Of a DNA stretch of 64,000 bases, positions 1 to 7,628 are shown piece by piece. A program made the translations under genes and the position numbers. Numbering within the stretch: position 1 is the first letter of the stretch; the number at the start of each line of letters is the position of its first letter. This DNA is from Mycobacterium sp. 852013-51886_SCH5428379 (GTDB taxonomy: Bacteria > Actinomycetota > Actinomycetes > Mycobacteriales > Mycobacteriaceae). The notes below the pieces were generated by a model. That model made no database searches, was not told where the DNA came from, and saw nothing but the letters and a program-made list of their open reading frames with translations. Location of the stretch: positions 124,001 to 188,000 of the forward strand of contig NZ_LZSU01000042.1 in NCBI RefSeq assembly GCF_001665575.1, written 5' to 3'.

Positions 1-159
1 GCCCGCGGCGTAGGCGGGATCGACCACCACGCAGTCCCCGGTCTCCCGGTCGCCGATCAGATAGGAGAAGTTCCGCATCTGGGTGGCGATCATGTCGCCC
101 GCGGCGAAGTCGCGGCCGGACAGCAGTTGGCGGAAGTACAGGCGGTCGGCGTCGGACAT
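1..159 (-). CDS. MBL-fold metallo-hydrolase (glyoxalase II-like), N-terminal part
   Basis: The window opens inside this gene; the first 53 codons are present, running leftward from an ATG at 159. The visible N-terminus (begins MSDADRLYFRQLL, then MIATQMRNFSYLIGD and CVVVDPAYAAG) matches the start of the metallo-beta-lactamase-fold hydrolases that precede the tRNA-Thr gene in mycobacteria (Rv0634c position). The zinc-binding HxHxDH motif would lie beyond the window, so the catalytic class cannot be confirmed. It is divergent from the tRNA/rpmG/had cluster. An upstream ATG at 167 is out of frame. Confidence 0.75.
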   Translation of the reverse strand, partial: MSDADRLYFRQLLSGRDFAAGDMIATQMRNFSYLIGDRETGDCVVVDPAYAAG

Positions 160-208
160 GGGCCCATGCTAGGTGGCAGGTGCTCAGATGCCGGGACTGA
201 CCAGCGGT

Positions 209-238
209 TTGGCGCCCGCGAGGGGCAGACTGTACTCT
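209..238 (+). promoter_or_regulatory. Candidate housekeeping promoter for the tRNA-Thr/tRNA-Met/rpmG/had cluster
   Basis: TTGGCG (209-214) is followed after 18 bp by TACTCT (233-238), about 43 bp before the mature tRNA-Thr. The same pair type (TTGGCT, 18 bp, TACTCT) precedes the L10 leader in this window, which supports a shared strong sigma-A promoter. Found by eye only. Confidence 0.45.
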
Positions 239-281
239 CTTTAAGGCCCTCGCCTCGGCTACGTCGAGCGCCGCGGGTCAG

Positions 282-354
282 GCCCCCTTAGCTCAGTCGG
301 CAGAGCGTTTCCATGGTAAGGAAAAGGTCAACGGTTCGATTCCGTTAGGGGGCT
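282..354 (+). tRNA. thrT: tRNA-Thr (GGT anticodon)
   Basis: Acceptor arms GCCCCCT (282-288) and AGGGGGC (347-353) pair fully; the anticodon stem TTTCC/GGAAA encloses loop ATGGTAA with anticodon GGT. The T loop is canonical TTCGATT. CCA is not encoded. It is first in the tRNA-Thr, tRNA-Met, rpmG order conserved in mycobacteria. Confidence 0.95.
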
Positions 355-385
355 CGGCGACCGCCGAGTGGTGAGCGTCTGGAAT

Positions 386-459
386 GGCGGTGTAGCTCAG
401 CTGGTTAGAGCGCACGACTCATAATCGTGAGGTCGGGGGATCGAGCCCCCCCACCGCTA
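386..459 (+). tRNA. metT: tRNA-Met (CAT anticodon, elongator type)
   Basis: The anticodon stem CACGA/TCGTG encloses CTCATAA with anticodon CAT (420-422). The acceptor arms GGCGGTG and CACCGCT pair except for a G1:U72 wobble at the end. The T stem is GGGGG/CCCCC and its loop reads ATCGAGC, so position 54 is A instead of the near-invariant T. Position in the thrT-metT-rpmG cluster matches the elongator tRNA-Met of mycobacteria; a tRNA-Ile2 (k2CAU) is unlikely from the neighbourhood. Confidence 0.9.
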
Positions 460-494
460 CAAGCACAACGACGTATTGACGAAGGACGAGAGAC

Positions 495-662
495 GTGGCA
501 TCGAGTACCGATGTACGGCCGAAGATCACATTGGCCTGCGAGGTGTGCAAGCACCGTAACTACATCACGAAGAAGAACCGCCGCAACGACCCCGACCGGC
601 TGGAACTGAAGAAGTTCTGCCCGAACTGCGGTACGCATCGGGCGCACAAGGAGTCGCGCTGA
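495..662 (+). CDS. rpmG: 50S ribosomal protein L33
   Basis: A 55-residue protein of the large ribosomal subunit starting at GTG 495. It keeps both zinc-ribbon pairs, CEVC near the N-terminus (Cys15, Cys18) and CPNC near the C-terminus, so it is the zinc-containing (C+) paralogue, like RpmG2 of M. tuberculosis rather than the zinc-free alternative. The basic stretch KKNRRN and the ending HKESR are typical. It lies directly after tRNA-Met and 49 bp before hadA, the usual mycobacterial arrangement. Confidence 0.95.
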   Translation: MASSTDVRPKITLACEVCKHRNYITKKNRRNDPDRLELKKFCPNCGTHRAHKESR

Positions 663-711
663 TCGCAGCCGCACGGCTTCGGCCGCGGCTGACTAGATAG
701 GTTCACAACTC

Positions 712-1191
712 GTGGGTTTTCTGGACGACTACGTCGGATTGCACTATCGCCATCCCGACCGCTATGTCGTTGGTCGTGAGAAAATTCGCGAGTACGCGGT
801 CGCCGTCAAGAACGACGATGAGTCCTTCTTCGACGAGAAAGCCGCTTCCGATCTCGGGTACGACGGACTGTTGGCGCCGCTGACGTTCATCTCGGTGTTC
901 GGGTATCAGGCGCAGTCGGCCATGTTCGCCGCCGCCAACATCAGCATCACCGATGCGCAGATCGTGCAGGTCGATCAGACCCTCAAATTCGTGCGGCCCA
1001 TCGTGGCGGGCGACGTCCTGCACTGCGACGTCTACATCGAGTCGATCCGCAAAGCGCACGGCACTGACATCATCACCACGAAGAACATCATCACCAACGA
1101 AAACGGTGACGTCGTACAGGAGTGCTACACCACGCTCGCGGGGCGTAGCGAAGAAGACGGGGAGAGTGGCTTCAGCAATGGCACTGCGTGA
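712..1191 (+). CDS. hadA: (3R)-hydroxyacyl-ACP dehydratase subunit HadA
   Basis: A 159-residue hot-dog-fold protein starting at GTG 712. In the mycobacterial FAS-II cycle HadA pairs with catalytic HadB to dehydrate 3-hydroxyacyl-ACP during mycolic acid chain elongation; HadA supplies the substrate-binding side and stability. The sequence reads as a MaoC-like N-terminal subunit, with VGREKIREYA near the start and LAPLTFISVFG mid-protein. It is clearly paralogous to HadC downstream (shared EQI/EKI-R-YA, PxTFxS, QIVQVDQ and TTKN/TTRN blocks). Its last 14 bases overlap hadB, consistent with translational coupling. Confidence 0.95.
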   Translation: MGFLDDYVGLHYRHPDRYVVGREKIREYAVAVKNDDESFFDEKAASDLGYDGLLAPLTFISVFGYQAQSAMFAAANISITDAQIVQVDQTLKFVRPIVAGDVLHCDVYIESIRKAHGTDIITTKNIITNENGDVVQECYTTLAGRSEEDGESGFSNGTA

Positions 1192-1606
1192 ATTCGATTC
1201 GGTGAAGGTCGGGGATGCGCTCCCCGAGAAGGTGATCACCCTGACCCGTCAGGACCTGGTGAACTACGCCGGCGTCTCGGGCGACCTGAACCCCATCCAC
1301 TGGGACGACGAGATCGCCAAGCAGGTCGGCCTCGACACCGCGATCGCGCACGGCATGCTGACCATGGGCCTGGGCGGCGGCTACGTCACCGAGTGGGTCG
1401 GCGATCCCGCCGCCGTCACCGAGTACAACGTCCGCTTCACCGCCGTGGTGCCGGTGCCCAACGACGGCGTCGGCGCCGAGATCCTGTTCAACGGCCGCGT
1501 GAAGTCCGTGGATCCGGAGGCCAAGTCGGTCACCCTGGCGCTCAGCGCGACGGCCGGCGGCAAGAAGATCTTCGGCCGCGCCGTCGCGGTCGCGAAGCTG
1601 GCGTAG
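1178..1606 (+). CDS. hadB: (3R)-hydroxyacyl-ACP dehydratase catalytic subunit HadB
   Basis: A 142-residue MaoC-like hydratase-2 domain. The motif DLNPIH places the expected catalytic Asp36 and His41, followed by the hydratase-2 hallmark IAHGMLTMG. HadB is the shared catalytic subunit of HadAB and HadBC in FAS-II. The start chosen is ATG 1178 (MALREFDSV), which overlaps the end of hadA; a longer open frame upstream reads through hadA in the wrong frame and has non-family sequence. The gene is central to mycolate synthesis and so marks the organism as a mycolic-acid producer. Confidence 0.95.
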   Translation: MALREFDSVKVGDALPEKVITLTRQDLVNYAGVSGDLNPIHWDDEIAKQVGLDTAIAHGMLTMGLGGGYVTEWVGDPAAVTEYNVRFTAVVPVPNDGVGAEILFNGRVKSVDPEAKSVTLALSATAGGKKIFGRAVAVAKLA

Positions 1607-1619
1607 GCGGGGCGCGCAC

Positions 1620-2159
1620 ATGGCATTGAAGACCGATATCCGGGGCATGGTCTGGGAGTACCCGGACACGTTCCTGGTGGGCCGCGAACAGATCCGTCAG
1701 TACGCGAAGTCGGTGAAGGCGACCGATCCGGCCACGATGGACGAGGACGCCGCCGCCGAGCTGGGCCACGAGTCGCTGGTCGCGCCGCCGACGTTCATGT
1801 CGATCTTCGCGGTGATGATTCAGAACCACTTCTTCCAGCACGTCGACGTCGGCCTGGAGACCCTGCAGATCGTGCAGGTGGACCAGAAGTTCCTGTTCCA
1901 CCGGCCGATCAAGGCCGGCGACGCGCTCAACGGGACGATGTACATCCAGACGGTCGACGAGCGGTTCGGCGCCGACATCGTCACCACCCGGAACGTGCTC
2001 ACCGATCCGGACGGCGAGATCGTCATGGAGTCCTTCACGACCCTGATGGGGCACGAGGGCGACAATTCGATCTCGGCGGGCTGGGATCCGGAGACCGGTC
2101 AGGTGGTCCGCAAACCGGTCAAGCACGAGGACCCACCGGTCGACGACGCAGCGGATTAG
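1620..2159 (+). CDS. hadC: (3R)-hydroxyacyl-ACP dehydratase subunit HadC
   Basis: A 179-residue hot-dog protein, paralogue of HadA, with PPTFMSIFAV and LETLQIVQVDQKF in the positions where HadA has LTFISVFG and DAQIVQVDQ. HadC partners HadB to handle the longer meromycolyl substrates. It starts at ATG 1620, 13 bp after hadB, and ends 150 bp before tRNA-Trp. A hydrophilic C-terminal tail of about 25 residues (rich in D, P, K) extends beyond HadA's length. Confidence 0.95.
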   Translation: MALKTDIRGMVWEYPDTFLVGREQIRQYAKSVKATDPATMDEDAAAELGHESLVAPPTFMSIFAVMIQNHFFQHVDVGLETLQIVQVDQKFLFHRPIKAGDALNGTMYIQTVDERFGADIVTTRNVLTDPDGEIVMESFTTLMGHEGDNSISAGWDPETGQVVRKPVKHEDPPVDDAAD

Positions 2160-2186
2160 TAACTCGCAGGCCAGGCGCGCTACACT
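2158..2186 (+). promoter_or_regulatory. Candidate promoter for tRNA-Trp/secE/nusG
   Basis: A good -10 element TACACT lies at 2181-2186, with only a weak -35 candidate about 17 bp upstream (around AGTAAC, 2158-2163). It sits just after hadC and 124 bp before tRNA-Trp. Confidence 0.4.
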
Positions 2187-2309
2187 CGGGACTTCGGGGT
2201 TTTCCCATTACAGCGCGCTTCCGCGAGTACGTCGGGGAGCGCGCGAATCATGTGAGCCCCGAGATGCGGCGGTGAAGGTGCTTGTCCAGGCCTGCGGTGT
2301 CGTCGCTGA

Positions 2310-2382
<73 letters not shown>

Positions 2383-2452
2383 CTCAACTGAATAGTTCGA
2401 CAAGCGTGGACACTGGAAGGTGACCACGAAGCAATCAGACGAAAGGCATGCG

Positions 2453-2899
2453 GTGAGCGACGAGCGCGATGGTGCCGGCTCCGCAGGCACGCCCACCGAC
2501 GGTGACGGCGGCGGCACGGACGACACCGGCGGCCAGACTGCCGTGGTGACGCGGCCGACGCGCCCGACGGGTAAGCGGACCCGCCGTGCCGCGGTCTCCG
2601 ACACCGAAGGTGCCGACGCCGACACGGCGGATACCGACTCCGGCGGTGGCAAGGACGGCAACGGGAAGACGAAGAAGACCGCCAAGGACGAGTCCGGCGG
2701 CCGCGCCAACCCGATCACCTACGTCATCACCTTCATCAAGCAGGTCGTCGCCGAGCTGCGCAAGGTGATCTGGCCCAACCGGAAGCAGATGGTCAACTAC
2801 ACCATCGTGGTGTTGATCTTCCTGGCCTTCATGGTTGCGCTGATCTCCGGCGTCGATTACGGGGCGGGCCGGTTGATCGGCCTGTTCTTCGGCGAGTGA
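2453..2899 (+). CDS. secE: Preprotein translocase subunit SecE
   Basis: The small essential subunit of the SecYEG channel, with the usual long, low-complexity mycobacterial N-terminus followed by the conserved amphipathic segment VVAELRKVIWPNRKQM and one C-terminal transmembrane helix (VVLIFLAFMVALISG). GTG 2453 (MSDERDG, 148 residues) is preferred because M. tuberculosis SecE starts MSDEGD and a GAAAGG Shine-Dalgarno lies just upstream; an in-frame GTG at 2420 would add 11 residues but overlaps its own ribosome site. It precedes nusG by 29 bp, the usual pairing. Confidence 0.93.
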   Translation: MSDERDGAGSAGTPTDGDGGGTDDTGGQTAVVTRPTRPTGKRTRRAAVSDTEGADADTADTDSGGGKDGNGKTKKTAKDESGGRANPITYVITFIKQVVAELRKVIWPNRKQMVNYTIVVLIFLAFMVALISGVDYGAGRLIGLFFGE

Positions 2900-2928
2900 C
2901 CCATGAATTCTAGGAAGGACTGGCAACA

Positions 2929-3753
2929 GTGACGAGCTTCGAGGGCGATACGCCTTCGGCCGAGAACGTCGATCTCGTCGACGAGTCGACCACCGAACCC
3001 GCGACCGAGGACGCCGACGTCGCAGGTGGTGAGGTGAGCGAGGACGCCGCGACGACGGACGACGCCGCCGGAGAGGCCGACGCCCCTGCCGTCGAGCTTG
3101 CGGACGAGGCCACCGAAGAAGAGGATGTCGATCCTGCGGTCGCGCTGAAGAAGGAACTGCGGCTCAAGCCGGGCGACTGGTATGTCATCCACTCGTACGC
3201 CGGTTACGAGAACAAGGTGAAGGCCAACCTCGAGACCCGCGTGCAGAACCTCGACGTCGGCGACTACATCTTCCAGGTGGAAGTGCCGACCGAAGAGGTC
3301 ACCGAGATCAAGAACGGCCAGCGCAAGCAGGTCAACCGCAAGGTGCTCCCGGGTTACATCCTGGTGCGGATGGAACTGAACGACGAGTCGTGGGGCGCGG
3401 TGCGCAACACGCCGGGCGTCACCGGGTTCGTCGGCGCGACGTCGCGTCCATCGCCGCTGAGCCTCGACGACGTGGTCAAGTTCCTGCTGCCGCCCGCGAC
3501 GGCGAAGAAGCCGGGCAAGGCTGCGTCGACCGCTGCGGGCGCCGCGTCGAGCGAGGCCACGCTCGAGCGTCCGGAGATCCTGGTCGACTTCGAGGTCGGC
3601 GAATCGGTCACCGTCATGGACGGCCCGTTCGCCACGCTGCCGGCGTCGATCAGCGAGGTCAACGCCGAACAGCAGAAACTCAAGGTGCTGGTGTCCATCT
3701 TCGGTCGCGAAACACCTGTCGAACTGACCTTCAACCAGGTCGCGAAGATCTAG
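2929..3753 (+). CDS. nusG: Transcription termination/antitermination protein NusG
   Basis: A 274-residue NusG. About 75 acidic N-terminal residues (D/E/A/T rich) form the actinobacterial extension; the NGN domain follows (GDWYVIHSYAGYENKVKANL, about residues 83-102; VPGYILV-like segment LPGYILVRMEL), then a linker rich in Ala/Lys and the C-terminal KOW domain (VGESVTVMDGPFA to the end). NusG binds RNA polymerase and couples it to Rho or the ribosome. GTG 2929 has AGGAAGGA just upstream. It is followed by rplK in the standard secE-nusG-rplK-rplA order. Confidence 0.96.
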   Translation: MTSFEGDTPSAENVDLVDESTTEPATEDADVAGGEVSEDAATTDDAAGEADAPAVELADEATEEEDVDPAVALKKELRLKPGDWYVIHSYAGYENKVKANLETRVQNLDVGDYIFQVEVPTEEVTEIKNGQRKQVNRKVLPGYILVRMELNDESWGAVRNTPGVTGFVGATSRPSPLSLDDVVKFLLPPATAKKPGKAASTAAGAASSEATLERPEILVDFEVGESVTVMDGPFATLPASISEVNAEQQKLKVLVSIFGRETPVELTFNQVAKI

Positions 3754-3786
3754 CTCCCCGCGAGCGCACAAAGAAAGGGCACTTCC

Positions 3787-4215
3787 ATGCCACCCCGCAA
3801 GAAAGTCACCGGGCTGATCAAGCTCCAGATCCAGGCCGGCCAGGCCAACCCTGCGCCGCCCGTCGGTCCGGCGCTCGGCCAGCACGGCGTCAACATCATG
3901 GAGTTCTGCAAGGCGTACAACGCGGCGACCGAGAGCCAGCGCGGCAACGTCATCCCCGTGGAGATCACCGTCTACGAGGACCGCAGCTTCACCTTCCAGC
4001 TCAAGACCCCGCCTGCCGCCAAGCTGCTGCTCAAGGCCGCGGGTGTGCAGAAGGGCTCCGGCGAGCCGCACAAGACCAAGGTCGCCAAGGTGACCTGGGA
4101 TCAGGTGCGCGAGATCGCCGAGACCAAGAAGTCGGACCTGAACGCCAACGACATCGATCAGGCCGCCAAGATCATCGCCGGCACCGCCCGGTCGATGGGC
4201 ATCACGGTCGAATAG
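3787..4215 (+). CDS. rplK: 50S ribosomal protein L11
   Basis: A 142-residue L11, normal family length. The N-terminal domain has the diagnostic GQANPAPPVGPALGQHGVNIM block (residues about 18-38), and the C-terminal rRNA-binding domain carries NANDIDQAAKIIAGTARSMGI near the end. L11 binds the GTPase-associated centre of 23S rRNA, is part of the thiostrepton site and is needed for RelA-type stringent sensing. It lies 33 bp after nusG with AAAGG upstream of ATG 3787. Confidence 0.97.
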   Translation: MPPRKKVTGLIKLQIQAGQANPAPPVGPALGQHGVNIMEFCKAYNAATESQRGNVIPVEITVYEDRSFTFQLKTPPAAKLLLKAAGVQKGSGEPHKTKVAKVTWDQVREIAETKKSDLNANDIDQAAKIIAGTARSMGITVE

Positions 4216-4281
4216 ATCGACCGCGGTGTGTGGGAGGGCTGGCATCGGCCCGCACCACGACTCAGCAATTAGGAGAGATCA

Positions 4282-4989
4282 ATGAGCAAGAACAGCAAGG
4301 CATACCGCGAAGCCGCCGAGAAGGTGGACCGCGACAAGCTCTACACGCCGCTCGAGGCCGCGAAGCTGGCTAAGGAGACGTCGTCGAAGAAGCAGGACGC
4401 GACCGTCGAGGTGGCAATCCGCCTCGGTGTGGATCCGCGTAAGGCGGACCAGATGGTGCGCGGCACCGTCAACCTGCCGCACGGCACCGGTAAGACCGCC
4501 CGCGTCGCGGTGTTCGCCGTGGGTGAGAAGGCCGAGCAGGCCATCGCCGCGGGTGCGGACATCGTCGGCAGCGACGATCTGATCGAGCAGATCCAGGGCG
4601 GCATGCTCGACTTCGACGCCGCGATCGCGACGCCGGACCAGATGGCCAAGGTGGGCCGCATCGCCCGCGTGCTCGGCCCGCGTGGCCTGATGCCGAACCC
4701 GAAGACCGGCACCGTGACCGCTGACGTCACCAAGGCCGTCAACGACATCAAGGGCGGCAAGATCAACTTCCGCGTCGACAAACAGGCCAACCTGCACTTC
4801 GTGATCGGCAAGGCGTCGTTCGACGAGACGAAGCTGGCCGAGAACTACGGCGCCGCGCTGGACGAGATCCTGCGGGCCAAGCCGTCGGCGTCGAAGGGCC
4901 GCTACCTGAAGAAGATCGTCGTGTCGACGACCACGGGCCCGGGCATCCCGGTGGATCCGGCCGTGACGCGGAACTTCGCGGAGGCCTAG
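4282..4989 (+). CDS. rplA: 50S ribosomal protein L1
   Basis: A 235-residue L1, full length, with the conserved RGTVNLPHGTGK, GPRGLMPNPKTGTV and KGGKINFRVDK blocks. L1 forms the mobile L1 stalk and in many bacteria also represses the L11 operon mRNA. AGGAGA lies 8 bp before ATG 4282. It ends the conserved block; a hairpin terminator and a block of oppositely oriented accessory genes follow. Confidence 0.97.
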   Translation: MSKNSKAYREAAEKVDRDKLYTPLEAAKLAKETSSKKQDATVEVAIRLGVDPRKADQMVRGTVNLPHGTGKTARVAVFAVGEKAEQAIAAGADIVGSDDLIEQIQGGMLDFDAAIATPDQMAKVGRIARVLGPRGLMPNPKTGTVTADVTKAVNDIKGGKINFRVDKQANLHFVIGKASFDETKLAENYGAALDEILRAKPSASKGRYLKKIVVSTTTGPGIPVDPAVTRNFAEA

Positions 4990-5037
4990 GCCGCCAGGCC
5001 GGAGCCGAGCATGTGGACTGAGGCGTAACAACCCTCG

Positions 5038-5073
5038 CTGAAGCCCTCGCCCTTTTTGGGGCGGGGGCTTCAG
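5038..5073 (+). terminator. Hairpin terminator after rplA
   Basis: Arms CTGAAGCCCTCGCCC and GGGGCGGGGGCTTCAG close around a TTTTT loop with one G:T pair. No downstream T-run follows, so it would work as a mycobacterial I-shaped terminator. It lies between rplA and the convergent EEP gene and could serve both. Confidence 0.75.
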
Positions 5074-5078
5074 TGCTT

Positions 5079-6107
5079 TCAGGATGCGGTGGGGTCCAGG
5101 GGGACCTTGATGGTGGACAGGAGGGCGCGGTGGTCGGAGCCGGGAATCGTGACGGTCTTGATCGAGCTGGCCGCGGCGTTGCGGGTGAGGATGTGATCGA
5201 TGGTGATCAGCGGCGGAATCCAGTCGTGCACCGGGTACGTGGGGGAGAGGCCCGAGCCGGTCTGCTCGACGGCGTCGCGATAGCCGTTGGTGAGCAGATC
5301 GCGGAACTGGCGCATGTCCGGGGTGCTGTTGAAATCGCCGCCGACGATGACGGCGCCAGGGCCGGCGACCTTCGCGAGTTGGTCGAGGTGTTTATTGGTG
5401 GCGGAGATGCCTGCGCGCCATTGGGCGAAAGTGTCGTTGTCAGACGCAAGAGGCGAGATCAAGTGAACGCTTGTGACTACGGGGTCGAAGCGGACCCCGG
5501 GAATCTGCAATTTCGCTGTTGCGATCGCTGTGTCGTCGACCTCATCCCTCGGCACGCCGACAAGCGGATATCGGCTCCATATGCCGATGCCGCCAGCGCC
5601 GGGCGCGGGCTTGAGGATTGAATAGGGGAAGGTCTCGTTGAGGCCCGCCCGCGAGAAACGCTGGATTTCGTCGAGAGTCAGCTCTGAGACCGTGATGACA
5701 TCGGCGCTGTTTTCCGCCAGCCGGACGATCGTTGCTGGATTTGCTTGCCCCTTGCGGAGATTCGCGGAGAGGACCCGCACTTCGGTGTGTTCACCGACGG
5801 TCGTGGGGTGACCGAAGTAGTACCAAGGGACTTGGACGGCCAAGCTCACGATTAGAACGAGGACCGCTATCACGGCCAGAAGGGTCCGGCGATACACGAC
5901 GGCCGTTGCCGCGCCCAACAGTGCCGCGACCGGGACGAACGGCGCGCCGATAGCAAGGATCAACGCGACGATGTTGGGCAGCGGAAAAGTCCGGGCCATA
6001 AGGATAATGACGCAGCATAAGAGGCCAAGTGTCACGATGGCTGGCCGCCACCGACGCCGTCGGACCGGAGAAGACCGATCCGAACGAGCTTTCAGTCGGG
6101 TCGGCAT
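5079..6107 (-). CDS. Membrane-anchored endonuclease/exonuclease/phosphatase (EEP) family protein
   Basis: A 342-residue protein. After a basic N-terminus (RSDRSSPVRRRRWR) come three hydrophobic helices (about residues 22-100), then an EEP domain that should face outside. Catalytic-type motifs are visible: VLSANLRKG (Asn), SELTLDE (Glu), GGDFNSTPD (Asp/Asn), TIDHIL and GSDHRALL (Asp-His pair). This is the architecture of YafD/VanJ-like membrane EEP proteins; VanJ-type proteins dephosphorylate undecaprenyl pyrophosphate, which would suit a polysaccharide locus, but the substrate here is unknown. Its start overlaps the end of the phosphatase gene upstream by 16 bases, so the two are probably one transcript. 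It converges on rplA. Confidence 0.8.
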   Translation of the reverse strand: MPTRLKARSDRSSPVRRRRWRPAIVTLGLLCCVIILMARTFPLPNIVALILAIGAPFVPVAALLGAATAVVYRRTLLAVIAVLVLIVSLAVQVPWYYFGHPTTVGEHTEVRVLSANLRKGQANPATIVRLAENSADVITVSELTLDEIQRFSRAGLNETFPYSILKPAPGAGGIGIWSRYPLVGVPRDEVDDTAIATAKLQIPGVRFDPVVTSVHLISPLASDNDTFAQWRAGISATNKHLDQLAKVAGPGAVIVGGDFNSTPDMRQFRDLLTNGYRDAVEQTGSGLSPTYPVHDWIPPLITIDHILTRNAAASSIKTVTIPGSDHRALLSTIKVPLDPTAS

Positions 6108-6610
6108 AGGCGGAGGACCGGTGGCAGCAGCGAGGCAATCTGGTTGCCTACGGATTCGAAGACTTCAGCAGGCTTGCCGATGGGGTCGGGGATATCCGCG
6201 AGTTGGTGGGTGGCGAATTGAGGGCGCAGCGAAGCGAGGTCCGCGACATCGCGCGCTCCGCCCTCTGAGGCCAAGAAAGCTGCCTCTGGCAACGTGAACG
6301 TGCGGTTGAGCTTCCGCGGCGCGAGTCCGAGCGCCGCGTCACGGTGTTCCCGCGTCATGGTGATGATGAGGTCGGCTTGCGATGCGATCTTCGCGGTGAG
6401 CTGCCGCGCCGCGAAGTCGGCGCTTTCGCCGCCGAGTCCCTCTAGTACCAGGGCCGCCTGGGGATGCACCGCGTGACCGATCACTGCGCGGACGCCGGCG
6501 CTAGATGTCTGTAGATCCGGTACGCCGATCTGTGTTCCGTATAAGGCGGCTAACCGCTCCGCGACCGGCGACCGGCAGATGTTACCCGTGCAAACGAACA
6601 GGATGTGCAG
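6092..6610 (-). CDS. Low-molecular-weight protein-tyrosine phosphatase (Wzb-like), CTG start
   Basis: A 172-residue LMW-PTP. The P-loop CTGNICRS gives catalytic Cys7 and Arg13 (CX5R) and the general acid lies in IPDPIG (Asp142). The N-terminus fits the family pattern M-H-I-L-F-V-C only if CTG 6608-6610 is the start: an in-frame TGA lies a few codons upstream, no ATG, GTG or TTG occurs before the P-loop, and AGGAGA sits 6 bases before the CTG. The next usable start (GTG, residue 43) would delete the active site. In Wzb/Ptp systems this enzyme removes phosphotyrosine from the BY-kinase, and such a kinase is encoded at 21484-22953. It is co-oriented and overlaps the EEP gene. Confidence 0.85.
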   Translation of the reverse strand: MHILFVCTGNICRSPVAERLAALYGTQIGVPDLQTSSAGVRAVIGHAVHPQAALVLEGLGGESADFAARQLTAKIASQADLIITMTREHRDAALGLAPRKLNRTFTLPEAAFLASEGGARDVADLASLRPQFATHQLADIPDPIGKPAEVFESVGNQIASLLPPVLRLCRPD

Positions 6611-6758
6611 AGCGATCTCCTGGCTAGGTCATCGACGGAAGGTGTCGCGCGAACGCGCCGGATCGCTGAACGACTCCACCAGTATCCATGCGTACGGCCT
6701 CGCTCGCGTTCCGGCATGACGGTTCGCTCGATTGCGGGTCATGTGCCACGATATTGGA

Positions 6759-7628
6759 ATGAGGGGGATCATTCTTGCTGGCGGTTCGGGGACTCGCTTG
6801 CACCCAATAACGCTGGGCGTATCCAAACAATTGGTTCCCGTTTACGACAAACCGATGGTGTATTACCCCTTGTCGACATTGATGTTGGCCGGTATCCGCG
6901 ACGTCCTTGTCATCACTACGCCGCATGACGCCGCACATTTCGAGCGGCTTCTCGGCGACGGGTCGCAGTTTGGTGTATCCATTTCTTTCGCTCGGCAGCC
7001 GGCGCCGGACGGTCTGGCGCAGGCCTTCACCATAGGCGCGGACTTTATCGGCAACGACAAGGTGGCGCTCATCCTCGGTGACAATCTTCTCTATGGCGCC
7101 GGTATGGGACGGCAACTGGCCCGCTTCGCGGACGTCGACGGTGGTGCCATCTTCGCCTATTGGGTCGCGGAGCCCTCGGCGTACGGAGTGGTCGAATTTG
7201 ACCGCGCGGGAATTGCGCTTTCGCTAGAGGAAAAACCGAAGATACCGAAGAGCAATTATGCGATACCCGGGCTGTATTTCTACGACAACGACGTGATCGA
7301 TATCGCGCGCGGCCTAAAGCCGAGTGAGCGGGGCGAATACGAGATCACCGACGTGAATCGCACGTATCTTGACCAGGGACGTCTACAGGTAGAGGTACTG
7401 CCGCGGGGCACGGCGTGGCTTGACACAGGAACGTTCGACGATATGACGGACGCCGCTGAGTACGTGCGGACGATGGAACGCCGGACCGGTCTCAAGATTG
7501 GGGTGCCAGAGGAGATTGCCTGGCAGCAAGGATTCCTCACCGATGACGAACTCAGGGCGAGTGCCGAGAAGCTCGTGAAGTCGGGCTACGGGAGATATCT
7601 ATTGGACTTGCTGGACAGGGGGCGCTAG
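6759..7628 (+). CDS. rmlA: Glucose-1-phosphate thymidylyltransferase RmlA
   Basis: A 289-residue nucleotidyltransferase that makes dTDP-glucose from glucose-1-phosphate and dTTP, the first step to dTDP-rhamnose and related deoxysugars. The N-terminal signature GGSGTRL (residues 8-14), SKQLVPVYDKPMVYYPL, and EEKPKIPKSNYAIPGLYFYD are diagnostic. ATG 6759 (MRGIILAGG) matches family N-termini; an earlier in-frame ATG at 6732 would add nine unlikely residues. It overlaps rmlB by one base, so both are translated together. The copy sits in the polysaccharide locus and is probably a second copy beside the housekeeping one used for the arabinogalactan linker. Confidence 0.93.
   Translation: MRGIILAGGSGTRLHPITLGVSKQLVPVYDKPMVYYPLSTLMLAGIRDVLVITTPHDAAHFERLLGDGSQFGVSISFARQPAPDGLAQAFTIGADFIGNDKVALILGDNLLYGAGMGRQLARFADVDGGAIFAYWVAEPSAYGVVEFDRAGIALSLEEKPKIPKSNYAIPGLYFYDNDVIDIARGLKPSERGEYEITDVNRTYLDQGRLQVEVLPRGTAWLDTGTFDDMTDAAEYVRTMERRTGLKIGVPEEIAWQQGFLTDDELRASAEKLVKSGYGRYLLDLLDRGR

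Noticed and set aside
2857..4245. A 462-codon minus-strand frame across nusG, rplK and their gap
   Set aside because: Shadow of two well-supported ribosomal/transcription genes; no family features.
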